64,000 nucleotides of DNA from Druceiella hillmani. Taxonomy: Eukaryota; Arthropoda; Insecta; Lepidoptera; Hepialidae. Under the pieces are notes generated by a model, which saw only the letters and a program-made list of their open reading frames with translations, had not been told where the DNA came from and did no database searches. The position numbers and the translations under genes are program-made. This document shows, piece by piece, positions 49,761 to 61,390 of this stretch (position 1 is the stretch's first letter; each line of letters starts with the position of its first letter). The stretch is taken from positions 18,045,001-18,109,000 of the forward strand of contig JAYKKI010000037.1 in assembly GCA_039881145.1 (NCBI GenBank), given 5' to 3'.

Positions 49761-51807
49761 TGAATGCACAACGAAATAAATTGTTGTTAAATTTTGGGAA
49801 GGCTGGAAAACAGCATCATATTTCTGCAAGTGAAGATTTGATAAATTTGACTCAAAATATGGTCCTGTCTGCAAAAGGTAAGTATTCTGATAACTGTTAT
49901 AATATTACAACTTATAATTAAACTAATCAAGTCGTGTATATTCAACAATAATTTATATTTAAGAAAGTTGTTTGAGATTATGTGAGATATATGGCAGTTT
50001 TCCGTTTTTATACGTTTATTTTGAAACTGAGAAATGTGCCATATACCTTACGAAGAGAAAATTATTTTTTAACCAAGGGAAAGAACATATATCAAGAAAC
50101 GGAAATGAATAACTTGCTAAAAGTTTGAGATCAGCATGCGACACTACATGTAAATTTGTAGCTGATAAGCAAAAAGAGATTTTTGATCGATTTTGGGCGC
50201 ATAGAGATCATAGAAAACAGTGGGAATTTATTGTCAAAAATTCAAAATGCTACAAAAAAAGGCGAATCACAACAGATTCTAAATCCAAACGCCAGTTTAA
50301 CGTTGATTATTATTTACCGTTCGGTGATGATAAGACCAAAGTATGCAAAACAGTGTTTAAGAACACATTTTGTGTGAGCAATCAATTTATCCAATCTGGC
50401 ATTGACAAATATGATTCGCAAACTGGAAATTCTCTGATGATTTGCGAGGTGCACATCCAAATAAAACATAGGTCAACACTGATGCTGTTGTAAAGACCGT
50501 TTGTGACCCCGGCAATTCATTCCGGCCAGTGGAAACGCTTACACAAGAAAGGACTCTAAAAAAAGTACTTGGACAACAACTTGACGTTCACTGCAATGTT
50601 TAAAATGTATAAGACTTGGGCAGCAGAGCAAAACCTGAATGAATTAGCTAAATCAGTGCGTGGATACCGAGACATTGTTAATACGAACATGAACATTGGC
50701 TTTTTTATACCCAAAAAGGACCAATGCGATGTATACACAGCCCATAAAAATTACTCTAACGTAGATAAAGATAAATATTTTTGGAATGCACACACTAATA
50801 ATAAGAATATAGCTAGGACTCTGAAGATCGAAGATAAAAATCAAGCTTTTGCTAAGCCTGAGGAATTTACAGCAGCGACATTTGACTTTCAAAATATTTT
50901 ATTTAAACGGAGAACACCCCCCCCCCACGGAGAAATTAGCTCTTTTTATTTTAAACGCAAATTATCAGTGTTTAATTTTACCGTTTTTGACATGACCTTC
51001 ATTAGACCCTCGTTTGGCTGTGGTTTCATCCCACATACAGCAAATCCCTTTCATTTGCGAGGGTCTAATGAAGTAGCAAGCTGTCTCTATATTTTTTTAC
51101 AGAACAGAGCTGAACAGGGTATCAAATATGTGCGCTTGTGGTCTGACAATTGCGCGAGTCATAACCGCAATCGCATAATATTTTTCATATATTTACTGGC
51201 TTTCAAAAAATAGAGCATCAACATATGCCAGTGTTTTCTGGAAAAGACCATACATAGGAAGGGGATTCGGTTCATGCCTTAATCGAGCGCACATCCAAAA
51301 ACAATCTTTCAAGAACGGTATACCTGCGTAAGGTGGTGCAAAACCAAGAATGATAGATGCGAACTCAATGAGATATCGAATAATTATATTTTAGACTTTA
51401 AATCTTGCATCAACCAAATGAAATGGACAAAAAGAAGAAATAATGAAAAGGTGAAGTGAATTCAAGCCCGCGAAATAAAAGTTGATGTGAATAATCCTAA
51501 TGTGATATTCCACAAGTACGACTTGAATGAAGAGGATTCTATGGCTATTGATTCCTTGGGACAAAGTAATACTCGGATGTGTTCAAGAATAAGTGATAGA
51601 AGGGACCATATTAACTCAGAGCCCGCATTATTATATAATGCCAGATTGCCAATTACTGCTGCAAAGTATAACGATTTAATGTCTCTTTGTAATCAAAACC
51701 TCATACCAAAAATTATCCTAACTTTTACAAGAACTTGGAATATGGTGACGCCGTTAATAGGTCCGATGAATCAGACACAGAAAAATAAGTTTTTTTTTTC
51801 TGTTTAA
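49760..51807 (+). pseudogene. Transposase pseudogene of the 3.2-kb element, two exons
   Basis: Exon 1 (49760-49877) starts at ATG (MNAQRNKLLLNFGKAG..) and ends AAAAG|GTAAGT, a consensus donor. Exon 2 begins near 50095-50125, but its acceptor is unclear. Blocks in order are FDRFWAHRDHRKQWEFI (50179-50229) and KVCKTVFKNTFCVS (50338-50379). Frame-shifted SDDLRGAHPNKT follows at about 50435-50470, then KYLDNNLTFTAM (50563-50598), GFFIPKKDQCDVYTAHK (50698-50748), TFDFQNIL (50880-50903) and SSFYFKRKLSVFNFTVFDM (50938-50994). The last blocks are RLWSDNCASHNRNR (51133-51174), EGDSVHALIER (about 51259-51291) and NNPNVIFHKYDLNEED (51490-51537). Asp in FDFQ and WSDN are candidate catalytic residues of an RNase-H-like fold. 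Five or more in-frame stops (one replaces a residue just before EGDS, another follows KVK near 51460) and at least two frameshifts make it inactive. The family occurs as uncharacterised proteins across arthropods. Confidence 0.88.
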
Positions 51808-52424
51808 ACCGACCGTCATTTAATTTTGTCACTATTATTTAGGTCCTTTGTTATGTATTTTTCTAACCTGTACTGCTCTTTGAGCTAAGCTTGTTTTAAT
51901 GCTCGTTTTATATTTAGTAGTAAAAAAGTCGTTATCATCAAACTGAATTGCAAGTTAAGTTCTTGTAAAAAAAAACCCCTCATCATAAAAGACTGCGAAT
52001 TGAGTCTCAATAGCTTTTTATTATGTTTATTTTGTAAGCGTTTGAAATTGTAATTTTTATTGATTTATATTTAGTTTTATGAAAGAATCACCTGTGTTGC
52101 AATTATGGTAAAATTGGTTTTTGTTATTAAAATTCTTTGTGTTTTGAGGCTGGAAAAAATACAAATTAGTGAAGTTCTGAATTACCTAGATTTTAAAAGT
52201 TTTATCTTTGTTATTAAAAATATATTTTTTTATCGTTTAGTCGTTAATAATATTATTAGAACTCTATTGTCTAATACTACAAAATGAGTTCTTTTTACTA
52301 CTTGGTGTAAGTCATGAAGACGTAAAATATTTTGTTGATTCGTTTTATTAGTTTAGTCGAAGTAGTTATTTACTAGTTTAACTAAATGATAAACATGTTT
52401 ATTTTTATTTGAAATAAATGCTAT

Positions 52425-52468
52425 GCTCAAATTACTTTTGATGTCTCAAATTACTTTTGATTTGAAAC
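52425..52468. repeat. Short tandem duplication inside the element
   Basis: CTCAAATTACTTTTGAT occurs twice in direct succession near the right end. Confidence 0.7.
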
Positions 52469-52612
52469 AAAGTATACAAAGCTATGTACACTAAATCTGA
52501 AAATAAGATAATTTTTTATTCAGTGCACATATACATTTTAAGCCATTTACATTTACATACATTTTATTCAACATTTTCGTTTAAACCGCTGTCCTGTAAA
52601 TTTAGCTTTTAG

Positions 52613-52642
52613 CAGTTGACCGTATCTACTTCGGGGCCGTCG
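52613..52642 (-). repeat. Right terminal inverted repeat
   Basis: Reverse complement of the left end with three mismatches. It begins CAGTTGACCGTATCTACTT and ends GGCCGTCG, followed directly by ATTT. Confidence 0.92.
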
Positions 52643-52646
52643 ATTT

Positions 52647-54086
52647 GTTGAAGATTGGTGGGTACTGCAAGTTGTTATTAAATTCATTACTTTTTGTTAA
52701 ATATTAAATACAATGCTTTGATATTGACACTTGAGAAATTCAATCGGTCATAAGTTCAATCGGAAAGTAATTCTTTCCAAATATTGTGTTGAAATTTGAC
52801 ACATTGATTATGTCTAGATATCGCCGCTTCAATTTTTATGAAAGACAAACAATCACTGGTATTCGATTAAAATAAGAAAATGGAAGAACAACTTTGGAAA
52901 AGTGTTCAAGTCGCCAACGGTACTGACAAGGGTTAGGTGCTTAATAGACTATTTGACAGCAACATGATGTATATAAAATTTGGACAGAAATATTTAATCT
53001 ACTTTTTAGTATCAGTTTATGATTCCGGTTTGAGTTTATTATAATTATCATGCATATATTGAGACCATTTTAATAACGTATTTGATTTAAATACGCTTAC
53101 TTTTAGATGGGCCTAAAAACCGACTCTTAACCACTCGAAATAATATACTTTCTAAAAAGTCTCAACAAGTGAATTTAGGTTATTCAACATGTTTGAAGTG
53201 TGTGGTAAGCACTGTAGATAAAGACCTCTTTTGCTAACTTAATTTATGTCTTAGTTTTTAATAAATGTATTCACTGGATTTCCATCAGTCCATTTTATCG
53301 AACTTCCCTTGCTAGTAACTTTGCTAGTCTCGGTAGGATCATTATTTTTAGCAGAATTATTGCTTGCTAATAGTAAACGGCATTTATCAAATATGTTTTG
53401 AGTGTAGTTGACAGTGATGCAGATGGCTTAATTACAGTAGTACCAACAGCTCATAGCGGAATTAATAGGTTAACTTCGGAGCGAATCTGGCATCGCGATG
53501 AATATTAACGATCGGACCGTAAAGTTAGTTTCAATTAAATTAAAATGTCATGTCAATCGTTTCTATGAGAAATAATGTATTCTAAGAACATGCTAGGTAT
53601 TATCCCAGTAATACTTAATTAAAATATTCGATAATTCATATATTAGTCAAGTAATTTATATATTTTAAAAAAATGTATCTTAAAAGGAACACGGTAAAAT
53701 ATTATAAACAATATATCACATACATCAAACTGTTTCACATATGTTGATGGATCAAAAGTTAATAAAGTTAATAAAGTACAAAATCTATGTTTGAAAACAA
53801 AACAGCGCAGAACCTTGGAAAACAACAAAACTTAAAAAATTCTATATTCTTTTTGTTATTCATAATTGCGTTGGTGAGCTGAAATCTTGCAGATTGGTTC
53901 AGTTTGGAATTTAGCTTTGGCCTCTTTCAAAAAGTTATTTAAGTACCTGTTTTCTCTTATGCAGCCTTTTACCTGCGACTTAGCATGCATGTACTTTTTT
54001 TAAATAATTTGTTAGTTAATAAGTAAATTGATCTATTATTGTGGTGACTTACTATTTTTATATAATGTATAGATACACTCAAATTT
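52647..54086. other. AT-rich stretch, nothing recognised
   Basis: A less AT-biased patch at 53280-53520 gives no protein match. TTAATAAAG is repeated at about 53758-53775. Confidence 0.4.
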
Positions 54087-54182
54087 AAACTATTCACGTC
54101 TACCATTTTTCAATTATTTTAACTAACGATGTTATTCAAACTATTCACGTCTACCATTTTTCAATTATTTTAACTAACGATT
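54087..54182. repeat. 51-bp tandem duplication
   Basis: AAACTATTCACGTCTACC.. to ..AACTAACGAT is present at 54087-54130 and again from 54138 to 54181, with no mismatch across 44 bases. The identity points to a recent duplication. Confidence 0.95.
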
Positions 54183-55984
54183 AACCTTGTCAATGAAAAA
54201 CGTAAAAAACTTATGGAAATTTTAAGTTTGATTTATCAATATTTAAAATTTTGAATAGTTCTCAAATGCTATTTATTTATATGAAAATTTGACATGAGTT
54301 AAATTCCTGTAACTCGGCTTATTAGAATATTTGTAATCCAATGAATATATATGTTAAAAACAGGCCCATTTCTATTTAGATCATCATGTTAGCCGAGAAA
54401 CCTTTAAAATCCAAACAACCGCTAAGTTCGAAGTCATTTCTTCGATCGGCATTATAATAAAGTTGTCATTTAAAAGGTAGGCACAAACATTTTTAAGTAT
54501 CTAACTTTTATATTTGAAGTGAGAAAGTTTTTGAAATCAGGTATTAACACAAACTATTGACAAAATCTTGGTTTAAAAAGTAAAAAAATTTATTCTCGTA
54601 CACATTAAAGTTATTAATATTCGTTAAAATTGAGTGATTCAAATATAAGTACGAATAGTATTACAAATATTTCGTACACCCTTAGATAAATATAAAAGTT
54701 TGAACTTTGCAAAAATGTTGCTTTTAATTAACTCTTTATAAATATAGGTATTATTATTTACCTATCTAATACCGTTATCATCTAAATTTTATTAATACTG
54801 AAATCATATAAAATTAAATTTTATGGTTTTAAGTAAATAAAGCCACTCAATTTCCAACAGTTCATTTCATTTTATGCTTTCCGTGAGTAATTAAATCCTT
54901 TGTTAAAGCTATTTTCAGTAGGATCGTTACCCGTTAATGAAAAGCGACGTACGTTAAAAGCAAAGCAGCTAGAAGCAGAAGATTTGCCCTCATCACCGTA
55001 ATGCCGACAGCGAGCAGCGCTATTTAAAAAAAAAGTGAAATTCAACCTGCGTCAAGTCTCGCAAGTAGTTAAAATACCAAATGATTTAATTCATTTTAGT
55101 TTAATTTGAAGTTTTTTAATAATAATGCAACTGCAAAACATTTTTCGTAATAATTTACAGGGTTAAAATATAAAATATGTGAAAACTTTTAATTAATTAC
55201 TACCTGGTTCTAGGTATTCTAAGTTTCACATTATAAAAGTAATCATTCAAAATAGGGTCTAGTAACTAAACATAATGCATGTTACATTCAAAATATTACT
55301 TTGAAAATTAAACTAATCAGACAAGTATAGTCTTGCTTAAGCAATTCTAAATATTTTATCGGTTTTATAATTTGAGACTTAAATTTTGCTGCTTCCCAAT
55401 AGGAATAAAAAGTATATATAGGTTTGATTAAATTTTTCATGTTTTTAATAATAAATTAAAAATTAAATCGAACGATGAGTTTGATTAATGAGCATGCGAT
55501 GAGTTTGATTTAATTTCCTAAAAATGAAATTAAACTTTTTCTTTTCTTTTTATATTTTAACTTTTTCTTTTCACGCTTTCACGCGGTTATTCTGAACAAT
55601 AATCAAATTTAGTTACCTGGTATATTCGTTACTTATTACGTAATTACAACATTTTACGACATATGATTCTATTAGCAAATTAAATATTTATAATAAATTT
55701 TGCCTTAAATTGTTTAAAAGATTGAAATTTTTCATTGCGATATTAAAAAAAAGAAGCCGGAAGAACGTATTTTGGTGACTTTATTGTATGCGCATAACTT
55801 TTAGATTTTGGTGAAGGAGTATTACGTATTAAACTTGGAAAATTAAATATATCACTGACTTTGTATGGCATTATTAGATTAAGTATTTCTTGATATTGCT
55901 TTAAAATTGAACACTGCATTACACGCATAAATAACGTCTGGCAGAAAGAGACCGGAACTTTTCTAATATTCAAGAGGATGAGAG
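54183..55984. other. AT-rich stretch, nothing recognised
   Basis: GATGAGTTTGATT is repeated at about 55474 and 55500. A patch at 54890-55025 is less AT-biased but reads as no known protein. The 87-codon minus-strand frame at 55743-56006 is unassigned. Confidence 0.4.
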
Positions 55985-56440
55985 AAAATGAGAACCTTTT
56001 GCTCACAAAAAATGACGAGAAGCATGAAATTAGATTACTTTTAACTAATGAACAATAATGTCAAGCTATTTCCGGCGTCTTAAAAAGTGATGATGAACGT
56101 AGAGTCTGGTTGAGTGCACAGCGTATTTGTGCTTCTCGATAAGGCAAAAGTAGTGAAGAGTGTCATTTGCGGCTGTCTTCATATCGTAATCGACAAGCCG
56201 AATCTCGGGCGTCAGAGACATTCACGCAACAAGATGCGCAGTTAATTTCTGACCGTGAGTATCATGCAGAGTATCGAGCGTCAGAGTCGTTCACACAGAG
56301 TGAAGTGCAGTTAACTTCTGATTGTGAGCGTCACGCCGAGTCCCATGCGTCAGAGACGTACACTCAGCGTGATTAGCGATTGACAGCTGATGGAGAACGT
56401 CATGATAAATTTCGCGCCTCTAACATATTTTAACGACGAG
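55985..56440 (+). pseudogene. Helitron-type ORF fragment with 23-residue peptide repeats
   Basis: The plus strand reads AISGVLKSDDERRVWLSAQ (from about 56075), then four units of about 23 residues. They are of the form RLSSYRNRQAESRASETFTQ, LISDREYHAEYRASESFTQ, LTSDCERHAESHASETYTQ and LTADGERHDKFRAS. The DNA period is exactly 69 bp (the GCGTCAGAG word starts at 56209, 56278 and 56347). Charged repeats of the type RL.ADAERHR.SRASETPEQ precede the Rep-helicase region in many arthropod Helitron proteins, as I recall. No Rep, helicase or Helitron terminus (TC.., CTRR with hairpin) was found. At least three in-frame stops show decay. Confidence 0.6.
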
Positions 56441-58164
56441 AAATCCGTTGAATGCTGATCGTGGCGCCATGCAACCGTTAGGTCTGCGAATAATGAAGAA
56501 CAATACAATATGTGACTCCAAGTAGGTAGCGTATAATATCATCGCATACTTCAAGATCGTGATAACTTTTTGTTTCCTGAAAAGCGCAGAAAAGAAAATA
56601 ATTTTCTTTCGAAAGTATTCGATGGGGTAATATGTAAATATATTCTACTTAGATCTTATCGGTCATCTGATTTCTGCTTCAAAGCAATAGATAGTTATTG
56701 TGGTTTTTTTTTCATATATTACTATAGATATTAAAAAAATAATCGGGTTTATTATTTAGATTTTTTTGAAAATATGGTATATTTTAGAATTCTTGTTTGT
56801 CTGCTGGAATATCACACAAAATTACTGACACCAGAAAATTCTCGTGGAGGCCAAACTTTGCTATAGGCTTCCCCTTATCCCTTACTAATATTCTCTAAAG
56901 GACGTTTTGCCTGGGTAACTTTTTAGTTGTTAGTCTGTATATTAATTTAAGCATTACGTAAATGTTACAACACTGATTTGATGTAAACTTTCTTTGAGAT
57001 GATGCTTAAGATACGTAATAAAATTTTATGTACTGATTGAGAAGGAACTTTTATTTAAATTATTATCACCCAAGCAGTGAATAAATATTATCGAGACTTT
57101 TAAGACATGCAAGTTATTCAAGTCAACATGTAAAGTTTTTTTTTAATTCGATGAAAGGTACTTTCTAAATGGAAACATTATCACGATAGAAAAATTACAG
57201 CAAAAAAGAGGCAACTGAATGGAACCATGAGCAAAGGCTAGCTATAAGTATATGCATTATCATTTACTTTTTCACACATAGAATAGACCTCTTTTTACTT
57301 TATCTAAAAGAAATAAAAAGAAAATTTTCCACTAAATTGTCTACTAAAATATTTCAAAAACATTCTTCAATATTGAATAATTTAAAAATAGCTGTTTATA
57401 TTAAAACTTCATAAGTATTATTTAAATATTAAATACAGAAGTTCCTAAAAAATGTTAGTAAAATGTTTTAAGTTTTGTAATGTCTTTATGTTATATTTAA
57501 AAATATAAGATCGTGTAAAAATAAAAAAATCTAAGTTCATGTTTATTAAACGGCAATAAATATTCAAAACGAGAAAATGTTGTACTTATTTTGCTTTCAG
57601 CAGAGACTTTTTCTGGATTGCTCTGCCAGTTTATAAAGTAAAGTTTATTTATCCTAATGTTGGACTAAAATTTAATAACATTATTCTCTCATTTGGGAAC
57701 AATTCAGAAAGTCTTGTTTATTTTCAAGAAACTTTGTATTATAAGAGTTTCAATACTATTAATAACGTTTTAAATATTTAGGGATATTCATTGAATAAAA
57801 TAACCATTTAAACATTTCTAAGAAATATTCATTAAAAAAAGTGTTTAAAGATGTAGGCTAAAAAAGACACAATGACCTTTAAGCGTTTTTTAACGATTTG
57901 AAAAAAATGGGAGAGGTTCTCAATTCGGCAGTATTCTATTTGGTACATATTTATATCTCCGGCATTTATCAACCGATTGGGATAATTATTTTTTTATTTG
58001 GAAGGGTGATATAAATTTGCTCTTTGGTCAAATCAGAGTATAATTAGAGAACCAAAAAGTGTTTGTAGAAAATTTTCAGTGTCAAGGAGTAAATACTTCG
58101 AGTTTGGACTCGTTTGGGTTGTCTCGACGTAGTAGGAAAATAACAAAGTAAAGAGGTAGGTAAG
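56441..58164. other. AT-rich stretch, nothing recognised
   Basis: No Helitron helicase motif follows the peptide-repeat fragment. No tandem array is seen. Confidence 0.5.
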
Positions 58165-59395
58165 CAATATAGATCCATAAATACACACGCTACAGGTATT
58201 CTGCCTCTTGCAGATCTTATATAGTGTTGTGAGTTTCATAATAGTGTTGTGAGTTTCAAGCAGAGACACTGTCCCTAAGCGGTTGAAACTCCTTTGTTTT
58301 GATGATACATACATGCCACCTGCTTTAAATGTGAGACTTGAGGACCAGGTTTTTTAAGAAGACAGAGGTCATGTCGCTGAACTTACGGTTCCAATTCCTG
58401 AATCATAATGTTAAAGGTGTACTACTGCCTAAATCGGACGATTTGAAGATCTGCTATTTTTAAATTTCAATTCAACCTTTCTCAATTTCATATTCCTTAT
58501 TCTAGTATTATTCTACTTCAGTTTCAATCATTGGTCCATAAGTACTCTGGCTGCAGGTGTACTACTCATCGAAATAGCGAGACTTGTAGATGTAGTGTTC
58601 ATATATTAGGATTATAGATTTCAAGCAGAGATTCTATCACTGAACTTGCGGTTTCAGCTCCTCAGTATTTATACGGCAGCGTATTCCTTACTTAAAACCT
58701 GAGACTGAATGATCTGATTTTTCAAAATTAGTATTACGGGTTTCAAGCAGAGACTGTCATTAAGCTTTCGATTCCTATTCCTGAGTCCTGATGATGTAGA
58801 TGTACTACTGCCTAACTCGTAAGGTTTGACGTTTTTACATTTCAATTCAATCTTTCTCAATTTCTAATTCTTTTTAAATTACTGTATCAACCATTTATCC
58901 ATAAATACCACGCTACAGGTGTACTGCCTATATGAATCACAAAACTTGCAGTTCCGCTGTTTTTATATTAATATTATGGGATTCAAGCAGATACTTTGTC
59001 ACTAAACTTGCGGTTCCAATTCCTCAGTCTTTATACTCAGAAGTATTAACTGCTTAAAATGTGAGACTTAAGGATCTGATTTTTTTAAAATTAATATCTC
59101 AGATTTCATACAGAAGCGCTGTCGCTGTGCTTTCGTTTCAAACCTGACTTCTGTTACTGCAGATAGACTACCTGCTTAAACCGTAAAGTTTGGGGATCAG
59201 TTCTTTTTAAATTAATATTTTATGTCTCAAGCAGTCACTAACTTCTTAATCTAACTACGCAATCACGACCTTACAGAGACGCTTACCTAACTGATGAAAC
59301 TTGAGGATCAGCAATTTCTAAACTAGTATTTTGGGTCTTAAACAGGGACTCTTTGGTTAAACTGCGAATTTCAACTCCTCAGTCCTTGAATGAAT
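58165..59395 (-). repeat. Complex satellite of about 120-bp units with higher-order period near 365 bp
   Basis: The CAAGCAGAGAC-like anchor occurs at about 58257, 58621, 58741, 58981, 59103, 59226 and 59338, so spacings are near 120 or its multiples. A longer block (CCATAAATAC..CGCTACAGGTGTACTGCC and variants) recurs at about 58172, 58532 and 58898, giving a three-unit higher-order repeat of about 365 bp. The consensus is the reverse complement of the 47.06-47.58 kb array. A 20-bp local duplication (AGTGTTGTGAGTTTCA) lies at 58222-58258. Confidence 0.78.
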
Positions 59396-60179
59396 TGTGA
59401 GAGAAGCTCGAATTATAATAAAGAACTATTTTAAATATCACCAAACTTAATTGATTATAAACTTGTATACAGGCAATTTAATCTCACCAATGTAGTGAAA
59501 GTTGCACGCAAATGAAAATCAATGCAGAAAGAGAAAAGTGGCATTAAAATGGAAATAACCAAGTGTTAATTTAATTGTATACTTTAACAGGGTCGTTCTA
59601 AAATTAAAGTCGAATGTTTTTCGTTTTTTGATTCAGAAAATAATTTTATTTAATGTGTACACAACAATTAACTCAAAATATGTACCTATTTATTCGTAAT
59701 AAATAACTAAGTCATTTATTTTTTAAATCGGGCAAGCACTGTCGACCGACTCAATAATTGAAATTGTAATGTAAATTTAAAACCTTAATTTCTAATGTAT
59801 TCAAAATACCAAACAGATTCATAAAGGGCGTATTTATGATATACAATTTTACATTAGTTAAATTGATAGGCGGTGCTGGCACTGACTTCAACAATTAGTA
59901 ACTTTGTTATTTATTGCAAATAAGTAGGTACCTCTTTTGAGTTAATGATTTTTTACCTTTTGGTACCTTCTTTTTTGAGGTTGGTTTTTTAAAAGATATT
60001 TTATTTTAGAGTTTTTAGTGATCAATAATATTAAACATTACATCATAGCTAACGTTCAATTATTTTATTTCTTAAAATATTGCATAATTATTAAAAGTCA
60101 AGGGCAAAAGCCAGTATAGAGATAATTTCCTCCTTGTCTAAAGTTGGTTATCAATAACACATAGAAATGAAACGACAGC
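59396..60179. other. AT-rich stretch, nothing recognised
   Basis: TGTACCTATTTATTCGTAATAAATAAC (59679 on, read in parts) has a loose inverted relative near 59905-59935 (GTTATTTATTGCAAATAAGTAGGTACC). This may be an old inverted pair about 230 bp apart. Confidence 0.4.
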
Positions 60180-60900
60180 AGTAGGCGTCTGTGGTCAGCT
60201 GTTAGCTACTGAAGAGTTCCGTTTTCCTTATCCGAAGTCCAATATCAGATTTTACAAAGTAACAACTACCAATTGAAGAGTTCTGTTCTCCATATTCGAA
60301 ATCCAATTTTAGATTTTACAAAATAATAAATAAAGCAAGAACTAACTAGTAGCAAACATCTTGATATACGGTTGACTTATTACCATCCAATAAGAAGTTT
60401 CATTGTTCATCTTCGTAACGCATCTTTGGATTGTCGAATGTGGAGTTATTTTGCAAAGCAATAACTACCAGTAGCAGATATCTTAAATTGCGTGTGATTC
60501 ACTACCATCCTATAAGGAGTTCCGTTGTTCATCTCTAGAATGCATCATCGGACTCTGAAATTGTCGATGGTGTAGTTATTTTGAAAAGTAATGGCCACCA
60601 GTAGCATATATCTTGAATCTCGTTTAATTTACTGCCACCCGTTAAGGAGTTCCATTGCTCATCTTCAGAAATCATCATCAGACCCTAACCTGGTCGCCAG
60701 TGAAGTTATTTTACAAAGTAACAAATACTAGTGGAAAATGTTTTTAATCACGGTTGATTTACTAACTTATCATCTTACCCTGACCTAGTAAGTGGTGTCG
60801 TTATTTTGTAAAATAACAACTACCCGTAGCAAATATCTTGAATCATAGTTGATTTACTGTCATTCGTTAAGGAGTTCCATCATTATTTTTTGAACTTCAT
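60180..60900. repeat. Minisatellite array, units of about 65 and about 115-130 bp
   Basis: From 60210 two shorter units share GAAGAGTTC, TCCATATTCGAA and AGATTTTACAAA. From about 60370 longer units share TTTACTACCATCC, AAGGAGTTCC, GTTCATCTTC, CATCATC, GAC..TGG, GTTATTTTGCAAA, AACTACCAGTAGC and ATATCTTGAATC. The AAGGAG-type anchors fall at 60392, 60514, 60644 and 60869, with one partly deleted unit between the last two. Word order matches the 4.2-kb array. Confidence 0.78.
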
Positions 60901-61236
60901 CATCTGATCATCATCATATTTATGCGGGTTCACCTCTAAAGAATCCTCTTTCAAATGGATAAAGAATGATCGAAGACGGTTCACATACATAAAATAAAAA
61001 TATTTCGACGAATTGAGAACCTCATCCTTTTTTTGAAGTCGGTTAAAAAAAAATTCAATAAATAAGAAATTACTTAGACTCAAAGCGTTTAACAAAAAAT
61101 AAAAAGATTCCAAATTTAATTTACAAATGTGTAAACCTTTTTTTATTGCTCAGCGGTCACAGCTTTAGTAATTTAGGTTATGCAATTTTGTGCGCCTAAT
61201 TGGAAGCCAAATAACAAAGTTTCCTATTCCTTGCTT
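60901..61236. other. AT-rich stretch, nothing recognised
   Basis: A 76-codon minus-strand frame (60883-61113) has no motif and overlaps the end of the minisatellite. Confidence 0.45.
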
Positions 61237-61390
61237 TAATAATTTCTACTTATCTCAATCTACAGCAACATATATTGGAACTAGTAATAATTTCTACTTA
61301 TCTCAATCTACAGCAACCATATATTAAAACTAGTAATAATTTATACTTATCTCAATCTACAGCAACCATATATAGCTATATTGGAACTAT
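61237..61390. repeat. Three-copy tandem repeat, 48-49 bp
   Basis: Units start TAATAATTTCTACTTATCTC at 61237, 61285 and 61334 and differ by only a few bases. The third ends with an inserted ATAGCTAT before TTGGAACTA. Confidence 0.95.

Larger units (their letters stand above)
49396..52642 (+). mobile_element. Full-length DNA transposon, 3247 bp, Sola-like by its 4-bp target duplication
   Basis: The ends are 30-bp inverted repeats (49396-49425 and 52613-52642) with 27 of 30 positions matching, starting CGACGGC and sharing AAGTAGATACGGTCAACTG. Both sides are flanked by ATTT. Inside lies one two-exon transposase pseudogene on the plus strand, centred in the element. A 4-bp duplication with an RNase-H-like transposase fits the Sola superfamily as I remember it. 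Ginger-type elements also make 4-bp duplications, so the name is provisional. Good terminal repeats with a heavily mutated gene indicate an old single insertion, or a copy that was mobilised after its gene had died. Confidence 0.9.
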
